From Bosea sp. Tri-49 (GTDB lineage: Bacteria > Pseudomonadota > Alphaproteobacteria > Rhizobiales > Beijerinckiaceae), in contig NZ_CP017946.1 of the NCBI RefSeq assembly GCF_003952665.1, positions 1,612,001 through 1,676,000 of the forward strand: a stretch of DNA of 64,000 nt, written 5' to 3'. The translations under genes and the position numbers were made by a program. The notes under the pieces are model-generated. The model was not told the origin of the DNA. It worked only from the letters and a program-made list of their open reading frames with translations, and made no database searches. Below, in pieces: positions 45,808 to 54,816 of this stretch. The stretch's first letter is position 1. Every line of letters starts with the position of its first letter.

Positions 45808-47217
45808 ATGTCTGCGAGAATTCGCCCGATCATCATGTGCGGCGGTGCCGGGACGCGGCTGTGGCCGACCTCGCGCAACTCCCTTCCCAAGCAGTTCGCC
45901 ATGCTGCTCGGCGAACGCTCAACCTTCCAGGACACGGTCCTGCGCCTGCGCAACAAGCTGTTCGGCCCACCACTCGTCCTGACCAACCACAGTCACCGCG
46001 TCCTGGCCGAAAAGCAGCTGGCGGAGATCAACGCCGAGGCAGAGATCGTGCTCGAGCCTGAGCGACGGGATTCTGGTCCCGCCATCCTCGCTGGCTGCCT
46101 GATCGCGGAAGGCCAGCAGGCGAACAGCGCCGTCCTCGTCGTCGCCTCCGACCATATCGTGACCAACCGTGCCGCCTTCCGCCACGCCGTCGCCGGCGGC
46201 CTGCCCGCCGCCCATGCCGGGCGACTCGTCACCTTCGGGATCCCGGCGCAACACGCCTGCACGGATTATGGCTGGATCGAGCCAGGAATGATGCTCGAAG
46301 GAGAGGCACGATCCGTCGATTGCTTCACCGAAAAACCTGACGGGCATCGCGCGGCTGACTATCTGCGCCGAGGCTGGTTATGGAACTCCGGCAATTTCCT
46401 GTTCGGTGCGCGCAACCTGATCGAGGAGTACCGCGTCTTCGAGCCGGCGACGGTAAACGCGGTCGAAGCAGCCGTCGCGTGTGGGAGCGACGAAGGCGGC
46501 GCCTTCGCACTGGCGCTGGACGGCTTCGTCAGGGCGCAGAAGCGTTCGATCGACTTCGCCGTCATGGAACGCACTGACCGGGCCGCCGTTGTCGCGATGT
46601 CGTGCGGCTGGTCCGACATCGGGAGCTGGGATGCGCTTTGGGCCCTGAGCGATCATGACGGCAGCGGCAATGTCCGCCGCGGCAATGTCGAGCTGGTCGA
46701 CGCGCATAACTGCCTGGTCTCGACCGACGGACCAATGACCTCCGTCCTCGGTGTCGAGGATCTGATCGTGGTCGCGAACCGCGACGCGGTGCTGGTCGCC
46801 GACCGCAACCGGGCGGCCGAGGTCAAGCAGGTCGTCGAACTCCTGCGCAGCAAGGGCTGCAGCCAGGCCGAGACGCATGCCAGCGTCCACTGCTCCTGGG
46901 GCTCCTATCAAATCGTCGATGCCGGCGACGGGTTCCAGGTCAAGCGCATGATCGTCGCGCCGAAAGGACGCCTCCTGCTGCAGAAGCATCGTTTCCGCTC
47001 GGAGCACTGGGTCGTGGTGCGCGGCACTGCCACCGTGACGGTCGACGAGACCGTCGGCCATTTCGGCAGGAACGAGCACATCTTCATCCCGCCTGGAGCA
47101 GTGCACCAGCTGGAGAACGGTGGCACGGAGCCGCTCGAACTCATCGAGATCCAGAACGGCAGCTATCTCGGCGAAGACGCCGTCATCCGCATCGACGAGG
47201 TTCGGCAACAGCTCTGA
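45808..47217 (+). CDS. manC: Mannose-1-phosphate guanylyltransferase / mannose-6-phosphate isomerase
   Basis: 469 residues, the normal size for the bifunctional type II enzyme. The nucleotidyltransferase domain starts IIMCGGAGTRLWPTSRNSLP with KQFAMLLGERSTFQDT, followed by VLVVASDHIVTN and FTEKPDGHRAADYL. The C-terminal cupin (about 350-465) has WGSYQIVDAGDGFQVKRMIV and HIFIPPGAVHQLENGGTEPL. It makes GDP-mannose, a donor for EPS glycosyltransferases. A GAGAGGG site precedes the ATG. It stands apart from the other EPS operons. Confidence 0.95.
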   Translation: MSARIRPIIMCGGAGTRLWPTSRNSLPKQFAMLLGERSTFQDTVLRLRNKLFGPPLVLTNHSHRVLAEKQLAEINAEAEIVLEPERRDSGPAILAGCLIAEGQQANSAVLVVASDHIVTNRAAFRHAVAGGLPAAHAGRLVTFGIPAQHACTDYGWIEPGMMLEGEARSVDCFTEKPDGHRAADYLRRGWLWNSGNFLFGARNLIEEYRVFEPATVNAVEAAVACGSDEGGAFALALDGFVRAQKRSIDFAVMERTDRAAVVAMSCGWSDIGSWDALWALSDHDGSGNVRRGNVELVDAHNCLVSTDGPMTSVLGVEDLIVVANRDAVLVADRNRAAEVKQVVELLRSKGCSQAETHASVHCSWGSYQIVDAGDGFQVKRMIVAPKGRLLLQKHRFRSEHWVVVRGTATVTVDETVGHFGRNEHIFIPPGAVHQLENGGTEPLELIEIQNGSYLGEDAVIRIDEVRQQL

Positions 47218-47222
47218 AAGCT

Positions 47223-47714
47223 ATGCGCGGAGCCGGCCCGATGAGGAAGCAAGGCTCCCGATCGGCCAAAACGGAGGGATCCTTGACCAGCTCGGAGAAG
47301 CGCAGCCGGGACGATGGCAGCAAAACCCGCATCTCCCCGTCGCTGCCGGCGGTCCGGCATTCTGCCTTCACGAAACACTGGCTCGCTGTCGACGACGGCG
47401 GTGCGGAGCTGACCAAAGCTGTTTTCGGTGCGCCCGCCCGGCGGACGCCGCCGCGGCCCACCTTGAGCACGGCGCCGATGCCTCACATGCCGGCGCCTCA
47501 TTCGGACGGCGCCCTTCCCTCGACACGCTTGCGGGCGACGGTGGCGCTCCTGCTGCTCGCCCTGGCCGTACTCTTCGCGCAACCCGCTGCGAGGCTGCTG
47601 GGGCTCGCAGCGCGGCCGGAAGCCTCTGGCACAGTCGAAACCTCGCGGCCCGGCAAAACCAACCCGATCAAGCCAAACGCCCGCCCCCAGGCGAAACGCG
47701 CCGGCGATGCCTGA
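47223..47714 (+). CDS. Hypothetical protein with one membrane helix
   Basis: A 163-residue frame starting 5 bases after manC and ending 3 bases before the broken methyltransferase. The first 100 residues are Arg/Pro/Ser-rich without motif. One clear helix, TVALLLLALAVLFAQPAARL, lies near residue 105, followed by a basic Pro-rich tail. I do not recognise it. It could be a real single-pass protein co-transcribed with manC or part of the decaying stretch; an overlapping long frame on the other strand looks no better. Confidence 0.35.
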   Translation: MRGAGPMRKQGSRSAKTEGSLTSSEKRSRDDGSKTRISPSLPAVRHSAFTKHWLAVDDGGAELTKAVFGAPARRTPPRPTLSTAPMPHMPAPHSDGALPSTRLRATVALLLLALAVLFAQPAARLLGLAARPEASGTVETSRPGKTNPIKPNARPQAKRAGDA

Positions 47715-47717
47715 GCG

Positions 47718-48390
47718 ATGTCCGTCATCGCCAGCCTGAAGCAGACACTGCGCCGGACGGCCGGCCCGGCCTCGGCCAGCTGACCGGGCGTCGTCGAGCT
47801 GCGCCAGAGACTTTACGAAGCCCGCTTTCGTGCCGGCAGATATCACTGCGGCTACAACGGCAAGTACTCCAGCTTCGATGCCGCCGAGCGCGCGCTGCCG
47901 ACCGGTATTTCCGGCTTCGACCATGACGCGATGGCGGACATCGACCACTACACCACCATGGCCGCCGGCATCGAGCCGATGCCGGCGGCCGAATATCCGG
48001 TCCTGTTCTGGCTGCGTGGCGCGCTCGACGAAGGCGCCCGGACGCTGCTCGACCTCGGCGGCTATGTCGGACACGCCTTCCGCCAGTACGATCGTTATCT
48101 CGCCTTCCCGGACGACTTCCGCTGGGCCGTCTTCGACCTTCCACACATCACCCGGGCCGGGCGGGCGCTCGCAGCGCAGCAGCCCACACCGCGCCTACGC
48201 TTCACCAATACGGCCGACGACAGCTGCGGCATGGACATCCTGCTCGCGGCAGGGCTCGCTGCAATACCTGCCCGAACACTACCTGCACGAACGGCTGAAC
48301 GCCTGGCAAAAGCGCCCGCGGCATCTGATCGTCCAGCGCAGGCCGCTCCATGCACAGCACTCCTTCGCGACGATCCAGTCCGTGACGTAG
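47718..48390 (+). pseudogene. Broken methyltransferase, TIGR04325-like
   Basis: The frame starts MSVIASLKQTLRR at 47718, meets a stop at 47781-47783, and goes on in the same frame with CGYNGKYSSFDAAERAL, EYPVLFWLRGALDEGARTLL and DLGGYVGHAFRQYDRYLAFP, the pattern of the TIGR04325 putative methyltransferases found in surface-polysaccharide loci. Near 48250 the match changes frame to SLQYLPEHYLHERLNAW and HLIVQRRPLHAQHSFATIQS, then ends at 48390, short of the normal C-terminus. One stop plus one frameshift plus truncation make it a pseudogene. Confidence 0.65.
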
Positions 48391-49158
48391 CGGCTTGAGC
48401 GTCGCAGCCTTCGTCGGCAAGAACGGATCGCGGGACGGAACACGTGCATTGCTTCAGCAGCAGAGACGCGTCGGAAGATCACCCTTGTCCCAACCCCGTT
48501 CATGGCGGACGAACCAAGGCGTCTGAGGCGGATGGCGCTGGGCCGAGAGCGGCTCAAGAATGAACTCGAAGCATCGGGCCTCCAACCTCGCTTCGTCTGC
48601 GTTCTCGACATAGACAACGTCATCGCGAGGCCCCCCTTGCCGCATGCCTTGCTTGCGGCCGCTGCGAAACTCGATCGGCCACGCATATTCGGCGTGTCGG
48701 CGACTTCGCTCCCACACTACTATGATCTTCTGGTGTTCGAGGACGAACATCGATCATTCGAGACCCTTCTCGACGACCTTGCGAGAAACCGGATCGACAT
48801 CTTCAAGTACTATCGGCTCTTCCGCTCACGGATCTATCCACACCAGCGAGCGCTCACGGACGATCGCGAGATTGTATGCGCCTCGACATTCAATGGCCTG
48901 TGCCTCTACCGCGCCGACACTTATCGCTTGAGCAGCTATCTCCAGGCCGATCCGGACATCTGCGAACATCTCGTCTTCAACCGACGTCTCGCCGCCCAGA
49001 CCGGCGGGACGATGATCATCGACCCCGGCCTGGTATTGCGCACGCCCACGGACCACGCCCAGCGAAGCTTCCTGCCATTTGCCTGGCGGCGGCTCCGAAA
49101 ACTCGTCGCTTTGCCATTGCATCGACGAGAGGTTCGACCAGGCCCAGTCGCTCTGTGA
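48391..49158 (+). pseudogene. Glycosyltransferase-like gene, 5'-truncated and frameshifted
   Basis: An intact frame from 48502 encodes 218 residues, with FVCVLDIDNVIARPPLPHAL (a DxD-like site), ICASTFNGLCLYRA-type sequence (reads VCASTFNGLCLYRADTY), and TGGTMIIDPGLVLRTPTDHA, which looks like the second half of a sugar transferase. Just upstream, in another frame at about 48396-48470, is FVGKNGSRDGTRALLQQ, resembling the NxSxDxT part expected earlier in such a protein. The 5' part is therefore missing and the frame is broken. The assignment to a transferase rests on these weak motifs only. It may be read as a CDS by automatic tools. Confidence 0.45.
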
Positions 49159-50129
49159 TCGACAGTGGGTGAGCAAAAAACAGGGGGCCGAATGTGAACG
49201 GCAGTTCGCAATGCCGCCAGGCAATCTCCATGGATCCAGTGCTTCTGCCGCTCCACCGCCGAGAAATCCTCACATGATCGTGAAGATCACAACATTCTCG
49301 CCAACGAAGATGCCCGCCGGTTCGCTCCTGACGCCACGAACCCTGGGCGAACGATAGAGGCTATAAATCATTCTACAGAAAGTAGATAAATGTAATGTAT
49401 CTTACTTTTATTCCATTTATATTATGCATCAACCTATCTTCAATTCAAAATAATCTCACTATACCACCCTCTAAGCCCAATTCATTTAATTTTCTTACAA
49501 ATTTTCCGGTTCTCTCGTTCTCTTTTGGTTCTCACCCAGCTCGGCTCGATCACGATCCGCGCTGCCCTCATACAACCTATATTAGAATATCTGCTGTAAA
49601 AAATCCATTCAGTACAAGTTTAGCTAAATTTTGGCAGACACCATCCCAATAAGCTGCTATTATCACCCATAAGATGCGAATTTCGTGTTTTGAGATCACG
49701 TTAAACTACCTCGGCTGTCGCACCCATCGCTAGCTGCGCAGTGTTTATATCTTTCTCCCTTCGAGGAAGAATATTCGGCGCCCTCGTGGCAGGCACACAC
49801 GCCATCCAGATACCCTAACGACCGTTCTATTCTAAATATTATAACGACATCTAAATTCTTTAAAATTATGGAATGCTAATACGGCCTACGTTTTAGATAG
49901 AAATTTTATCGCAAACATCGTGAATTCAGTATATAAAAACTTTGAAATTAATCCATTTAATTCAAGTTTAGACACTCATAATTCAACGACACCGGAGACT
50001 TGAAGTAGATCACATGAAACAGCACTGCCGAGAAAGGAGCCCTTCTTCCCCTGGGCACGGGAGCAATCTTCCGCGAATGCCAATGGACGCTCTTGCTGGA
50101 ACAACGCCCCGCTCTGGAGGCCAGTCATC
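49159..50129. other. Geneless stretch, AT-rich from about 49,360
   Basis: 971 bases with no supported gene. From about 49,360 to 49,990 the sequence is strikingly AT-rich compared with the surrounding GC-rich DNA, with many short A/T runs and stops in all frames. No insertion sequence ends, integrase fragment or tRNA was seen. It lies between two broken genes and the signalling block and looks like a recombination scar or foreign residue. Confidence 0.6.
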
Positions 50130-50687
50130 GTGACTCCATCTGCCACCAACGTGACGTCGCCGAGCATCGGCTCGCTTGACATCAAATTCGACCACCATGG
50201 TCTTTTCAACGCCCTGGTCGCCAATATGGCGGAGCTGTTGGAGACAATAGCGGGCGTCGAGGATGCATGCGTCTATGTCAGCAGCATCGCCGCGCGGTTG
50301 GGAGCCGATATCGAGAAGCAATACAAGGCGGCGCTGGGCACTCAAAACCTCAACCGCAGTCAGCTGATCGAGGTTCTGATCGATCTGAAAAACCGCGCAG
50401 GCGGGAGTTTTTCTTTGATCGAGCAAGACGAGGACCGCGTCGTATTCGGGAATTGCGCCTGCCCTCTCGGTAAGGCTGCTGCGAACCACCCGTCCCTCTG
50501 CATGCTGACCTCGAACATCTTCGGCCGGATGGCCGCCAACACGGTCGGATACGCTGCGGTGGATCTCGAGCAAACGATCGCCAGAGGGGCCCCTGGCTGC
50601 CGCGTTGTCCTTCATCTGAAGCGAACGGAATTGGGCCCCGATACGAGGGAATACTTCCGAGATGATGCATCTACAGCTTCGGCATGA
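50130..50687 (+). CDS. Methanogen output domain 1 (MetOD1)-like signalling protein
   Basis: 185 residues from a GTG at 50130, with GGAGG 9 bases upstream. The core matches the small MetOD1-like sensory/output domain: VVFGNCACPLGKAAANHPSL (Cys-rich), CMLTSNIFGRMAANTVGYAA and LEQTIARGAPGCRVVLHLKR. Cys residues at about 110-112, 123 and 153 could bind metal or sense redox. It overlaps the histidine kinase start by 26 bases, so it is probably a partner or input for that kinase. Domain naming is from memory of the motif pattern. Confidence 0.65.
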   Translation: MTPSATNVTSPSIGSLDIKFDHHGLFNALVANMAELLETIAGVEDACVYVSSIAARLGADIEKQYKAALGTQNLNRSQLIEVLIDLKNRAGGSFSLIEQDEDRVVFGNCACPLGKAAANHPSLCMLTSNIFGRMAANTVGYAAVDLEQTIARGAPGCRVVLHLKRTELGPDTREYFRDDASTASA

Positions 50688-51843
50688 ACTAGACCTCGAG
50701 ACCTATCTCGAGCCGTCGGTCATCGCTTTGAGCGACGGAAGTGTCCACGCGTTCAATCGCGCCGCTAGCCAGCTTCTCAATCCCGCGAGCTCGATACCCT
50801 CGCTGCTCGATCTGTGCGCGAGCGGGGTCGAGACCTTGCAGACCTATCTTCGCGCCTGCTCAGGCTCACGCCAGCCATTGATCGAACGGATCAGTTTTGA
50901 CGGACCGGACGGTACCACCGACTATCGCTGCTTCGGCAATGTGCTGGTACCCCGACGCCGAAGCCGCCAAGCCACGCTTCTTCTACGTCTGTTCCCGCTA
51001 CTTGACCCACGGTTTTCCGCGGCGGCGGAGCGGATACGGCGTTTGACGGCGGAGCGGCAGCAACGCGTTGCCGTGCAGCAATTCGACGAGTTGCGCAGTG
51101 ACCGCCTGCGGCTGGTCGAGCAGTATTGCTTCGTCGCTGAAGCGCTGCGCGTCGTCGAGGCGCGAACGCACGAACTGCAGGACGAGATCAATCACATTCG
51201 CTGTGACGAGCGCGAACGCATCGCGCGTGACCTGCATGATCATACCGGGCAGGAGATGGCCGTCGTCCTTGCAGAACTACGGGTCTTGCAGAATAGAGCG
51301 AAAGGTCCCGCAAAAAAAAGTCTCGAAGAAATCGTCGAGCACGTCGCCGGGATCGGGCGCAAGATCCATCATGCTGTCGTCAATGGGCGGCCTCGTATCA
51401 TCGAAGAGCTCGGCTTTGCCCGCGCCATCGAATCCATGGTGGCATCGGTCGCAGTCGATGGCAGACTTGGTTTCTCCTTCAAGACGAAGGGGAACGAGCC
51501 AGGCCCGCTGCCAATCGACATCGAGAACGCACTGTATCGGGTGTCTCAGGAAGCCCTGACGAACGTGCTCAAGCACGCGCTCGGCGCCCGGAAAGTCGAC
51601 GTCGTCCTGGAATTTGCCGATGCCTCCATCTCGCTGACGATAGCCGATGACGGCGTCGGCCTTTCTGCAGAAGCGGTGCTACCGGAAGGGAGCGACGCTG
51701 CCGGCATCGGACTCCGCGGAATGCGGCAACGCCTGGCTGACATCGGCGGGGCGCTGGCGATCGGCCCGCGCTTCGGCAAGGGCACGATCGTCACCGCGAC
51801 TGCTCCGTTGGTCTGCGACTTGCTTGGAGGTGCCCCGTCATGA
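50662..51843 (+). CDS. Sensor histidine kinase, NarL/DesK type (HisKA_3)
   Basis: 393 residues, no membrane helices, so cytoplasmic. The N-terminal ~110 residues look PAS-like (VIALSDGSVHAFNRAASQLL). A coiled coil leads to the dimerisation helix CDERERIARDLHDHTGQEMA with His192 as phosphoacceptor. The ATPase domain has ALYRVSQEALTNVLKHA (N box), IADDGVGLS and GIGLRGMRQRLADIGG. The following response regulator overlaps its stop (ATGA). With the MetOD1-like protein this is a three-gene signalling operon at the edge of the EPS locus. Confidence 0.92.
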   Translation: MMHLQLRHELDLETYLEPSVIALSDGSVHAFNRAASQLLNPASSIPSLLDLCASGVETLQTYLRACSGSRQPLIERISFDGPDGTTDYRCFGNVLVPRRRSRQATLLLRLFPLLDPRFSAAAERIRRLTAERQQRVAVQQFDELRSDRLRLVEQYCFVAEALRVVEARTHELQDEINHIRCDERERIARDLHDHTGQEMAVVLAELRVLQNRAKGPAKKSLEEIVEHVAGIGRKIHHAVVNGRPRIIEELGFARAIESMVASVAVDGRLGFSFKTKGNEPGPLPIDIENALYRVSQEALTNVLKHALGARKVDVVLEFADASISLTIADDGVGLSAEAVLPEGSDAAGIGLRGMRQRLADIGGALAIGPRFGKGTIVTATAPLVCDLLGGAPS

Positions 51844-52499
51844 CGGCACGTCTCATCCTGGTCGATGACCACCCGGTTGTACTCGCCGGCCTGCAGGCCC
51901 TCGTGCTCGGTTTGCCCGATCTCGAACTCGTCGGAAAGGCGACCTGTGCATCTGAGGCGCTCGCGCTCGTCCGCGGCCAAAGCCCCGACATCGTCGTGCT
52001 CGACATGGGATTGCCAGGTATGAGCGGTTTGATGCTGGCCGAGCGCATCCTCGAAGGGGCGCCCGATACGCGGATCGTCATGCTGACCCACTACGAGGAG
52101 CCGAGTTATGTCCAGAAGGCGCTGAGGATCGGCATTTGTGGCTATGTCCTCAAAGCTTCAGCAAGCGAAAAGGTCGCACAGGCGATCAGAACTGTGCTGA
52201 GCGGCGGCGTCTATATCGATTCCGATCTGGAAGACTTCCGTTCGGAATGGATTCGCAAGCTTTGTCCGGCCTCCGGTTCGGCCCCGGCAACCGCGAGCGG
52301 CACGCTGACCTATCGTGAGACGCAGGTCCTGCGCCTTGCCGCCGTCGGCCACTCCAACAAGGAGATCGCCCGGCGCGTCGGCCTCGGCATCAAATCGGTC
52401 GAAACCTACCGCTACAGAGCCTGCAAGAAGCTGATGCTGCACTCGCGCCTCGACATCATCAGATATGGCGCCAGTCATGGCTGGATCCTCGACGTCTGA
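51840..52499 (+). CDS. LuxR/NarL-family response regulator
   Basis: 219 residues. Complete receiver: acidic pair in LILVDDHPVVLAGLQAL, phosphoacceptor Asp in DIVVLDMGLPGMSGLMLA, Thr in VMLTHYEE and Lys in GYVLKASASEK. The C-terminal LuxR HTH is LTYRETQVLRLAAVGHSNKE and IARRVGLGIKSVETYRYRAC. It is the cognate partner of the overlapping histidine kinase. Targets are unknown; EPS genes are the obvious candidates. Confidence 0.93.
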   Translation: MTARLILVDDHPVVLAGLQALVLGLPDLELVGKATCASEALALVRGQSPDIVVLDMGLPGMSGLMLAERILEGAPDTRIVMLTHYEEPSYVQKALRIGICGYVLKASASEKVAQAIRTVLSGGVYIDSDLEDFRSEWIRKLCPASGSAPATASGTLTYRETQVLRLAAVGHSNKEIARRVGLGIKSVETYRYRACKKLMLHSRLDIIRYGASHGWILDV

Positions 52500-52757
52500 C
52501 AGTAGTGACTATGCCATCAGCGGGCTGAGCTGCCGCATTCGGCCCTGCGTGGAGTACTCAACTTGGCGCGGCCACAACAATAATAGCCAAGCGCCACCTA
52601 ACCACATCTCCCGAAGAGCGTAGCGACTTGAAGAACCGTTGCCGCTACGAAATGCGGGGGCTCAGAAGCCTGCGCTTGAGGGCCGCCTGCGACCAGCAGA
52701 GCCCACCCGCGCGGTCGCGTCCCTCGTTGCAAAGGCGAGCAGACCGGCGGCGCAGAC

Positions 52758-53438
52758 ATGACCAGGATCCTCGTTGCCGACGAACATGCGCTTTACCGCA
52801 CGGGTCTGCGCACGATTCTGCAGGCTGCGCTGCCAGACGCCGAGTTTCTGGAAGCTCCAGATTTCGAAGGCCTGATGCGCTGCCTGATGGAAGATCAGCC
52901 GATCCATCTCGTGCTGGTCAGTCTGCGCATGACCGGCTCCACCGAACCGCAGATCATCTGGGACTTCAAGCGAGCCTCGACGACGACGCGTTACATCGTC
53001 ATCTCGAGCAATGGTACCTTCGATCAGGTCCTCCACTATATCGCGGAAGGATTTCACGGCTTCATTTCGAAACTGCAACGGGATGACGAGATCGTTGAAG
53101 CGGTCCGGGAAGTTCTCGCCGGACGTCTCGCGGTCCCGCGCGGATTAACGTCATTCGGGTCTACAATAGAGATGCATAGCGCTCGCGAAGCACCGCAGCG
53201 CCGCGCCGGGCCGCAGCAGGCCCCATTCGGGCTGACGCGCCGGCAGAAAGATGTCCTGGCACTGCTGGCCGATGGGCTTTCGAACCGGGAAATCGCCCAG
53301 GCACTCCACATTGCCGAGCCAACGGCAAAAATTCACGTCTCGGCGTTGATGCGCGCTCTCAATGTCCGCAACCGTACCGAAGCGGCTGTGCTCGCTAAGG
53401 ACCTGCTTCGTATCCTCAGAGTCGATCCGACAGGTTGA
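52758..53438 (+). CDS. LuxR-family regulator with receiver lacking the phosphoacceptor Asp
   Basis: 226 residues. The receiver-like domain begins TRILVADEHALYRTGLRTIL; at the place of the phosphoacceptor it reads HLVLVSLRMTGS, with Ser55 instead of Asp. Lys in GFISKLQRDDE is kept. The HTH is FGLTRRQKDVLALLADGLSN and REIAQALHIAEPTAKIHVSA, a standard LuxR/GerE domain. It cannot be switched by phosphorylation in the usual way, so it may act constitutively, by dimerisation or by another ligand. It follows the HK/RR pair after a 258-base gap and probably has its own promoter. Confidence 0.9.
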   Translation: MTRILVADEHALYRTGLRTILQAALPDAEFLEAPDFEGLMRCLMEDQPIHLVLVSLRMTGSTEPQIIWDFKRASTTTRYIVISSNGTFDQVLHYIAEGFHGFISKLQRDDEIVEAVREVLAGRLAVPRGLTSFGSTIEMHSAREAPQRRAGPQQAPFGLTRRQKDVLALLADGLSNREIAQALHIAEPTAKIHVSALMRALNVRNRTEAAVLAKDLLRILRVDPTG

Positions 53439-53741
53439 AACCGCTCGCCTGAGATCGAAATCAGCAGCCAAATACAGCTTTCGTTGTAAGGATTATCCTG
53501 ACGGGATAGTAATTTTCCCGACAAGACGGATGCATCCGAATGAACTAATTATTAACGATGAAATTCTGGTTGCTCGCATCCCGTTGCGTCATCCAGTGCT
53601 CATAATTGATTAGGCCAAGCGTACCTTACCTGAAGGTTTCTCTAACAACGCGGTGGAATATTTTCGCTGAGGCAATGGCGAGCTGACGCTCCCTGTTGCG
53701 CTCGTTGAGACAGTTTTGTGCCGAGTAGAAGGGGAGTAACG
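53439..53741. other. Intergenic region between two LuxR-type genes
   Basis: 303 bases without a gene; partly AT-rich (about 53,470-53,620). It should hold the promoter of the next regulator, for which a GGGGAG ribosome site is seen 8 bases before the ATG. Confidence 0.5.
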
Positions 53742-54494
53742 ATGCCTGAAATCATCGAAACCACTGTACTGAGCGACAACGCCCTGCTTCGGGAAGGCAT
53801 AACCAAATTATTGGATGGCGCACGCTTCCATGTAAGCCAGAGAACGACGAGTTGCGATCTCTACAGGCCGGAAGTCAGCCAGCAAATCCCCGACCTTTTC
53901 ATCGTCGTGATCGACGACATGTCGTGCTCGATCGTCGGCGATATCAAAAGGCAGTTCAAGAGCGCCAAGATCGTGGCACTCGCCCTCCGCGACAGCCGCG
54001 AGCTGATGCGTCGCGCCATCCAGCTCGGCGCAGTGGGCTATCTCGTCGAATCCATTTCGGCACAAGATCTCATCACGTCACTGGAAGTCGTCATCGCCAA
54101 CGGCGCCGTCTTCCCGCCCGAACTTCTGTCACAACTCTCCGAGATCGCAGTCGAGCCGCAGCGCCTCCTCCAGGGCGTGCAAAGGCGGGCAGACGGCTCG
54201 CCATTCCAGGGCCTTTCGGCCCGCGAGGTGAGCATCCTTGAGGGGCTGATGCTGGGCGAATCCAACAAGGTGATCGCGCGCAAACTGGAGATCGCCGAAG
54301 CCACGGTGAAGGTCCACGTCAAGGCGATCCTGCGAAAGGTCCGCGTCAGGAACCGTACCCAGGCGGCCATGTGGGCGATGCAGAACGCAGTGACTAGGAT
54401 TCCGGTGGCCGAAGAGTCCGGCGCAGCTGAAGACGAGCATCTGCCGATGATCGCTGCGAGACAGGAAGTGGCGAACTCGCCGCGGTTCTCGTGA
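53742..54494 (+). CDS. LuxR-family regulator with atypical receiver
   Basis: 250 residues from the ATG at 53742, with GGGGAG upstream. The receiver opens ETTVLSDNALLREGITKLLD, where the usual Asp-Asp-His reads Ser-Asp-Asn. The acceptor region PDLFIVVIDDMSCSIVG does contain Asp, but the spacing differs by about two residues from the norm. The HTH is complete (LSAREVSILEGLMLGESNKV, IARKLEIAEATVKVHVKAIL). A C-terminal tail of about 35 residues is acidic and extends past the HTH. Possibly a second phosphorylation-independent regulator. Confidence 0.88.
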   Translation: MPEIIETTVLSDNALLREGITKLLDGARFHVSQRTTSCDLYRPEVSQQIPDLFIVVIDDMSCSIVGDIKRQFKSAKIVALALRDSRELMRRAIQLGAVGYLVESISAQDLITSLEVVIANGAVFPPELLSQLSEIAVEPQRLLQGVQRRADGSPFQGLSAREVSILEGLMLGESNKVIARKLEIAEATVKVHVKAILRKVRVRNRTQAAMWAMQNAVTRIPVAEESGAAEDEHLPMIAARQEVANSPRFS

Positions 54495-54525
54495 ACAAAC
54501 CGGCCTCAGCGGCGAAGCTGCATCC

Positions 54526-54816
54526 ATGATCGCGACAATCGTGACCCCGACGCTGAACGCCGTCGACTATCTGAAGGAATGCATCGAGTCCGCGCGCCGC
54601 AATGCGACGCGCGACATCGAGATCGAGCATGTGATCGTCGATGGCGGCAGCAGCGACGGCACCGTCGAGCTCGCCCGCAGCTACGGGCTGCGTGTGATGC
54701 AGGGCAAGGACAGCGGCATCTTCGACGCCATCAACAAGGGGTCCTTCAACTCGTCAGGAGAGTTGCTGGGCGAAGTCCTTGACGGCGAGGACTGCACGCT
54801 CAGCTTCGAGCGTTGA
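54526..54816 (+). pseudogene. Truncated glycosyltransferase family 2 remnant
   Basis: 96 residues matching only the first third of a GT2 enzyme: MIATIVTPTLNAVDYLKECI, EHVIVDGGSSDGTVELARSY and GKDSGIFDAINKGSFNSSGE. Normal members continue past GELLG with a DxD motif, but here the frame turns to unrelated EVLDGEDCTLSFER and stops. It has no catalytic half, so it is a 3'-deleted remnant. It marks the right edge of the EPS locus, 267 bases before guaA. Confidence 0.8.

Noticed and set aside
47163..48146. Long minus-strand open frame (327 codons) opposite the end of manC and the broken methyltransferase
   Set aside because: Composition is Arg/Gly/His-rich shadow type, it has no motif, and the opposite strand has recognisable protein families.
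49395..49652. 85-codon plus-strand frame in the AT-rich island
   Set aside because: No ribosome site and low-complexity composition; it is expected by chance where stops happen to be spaced.
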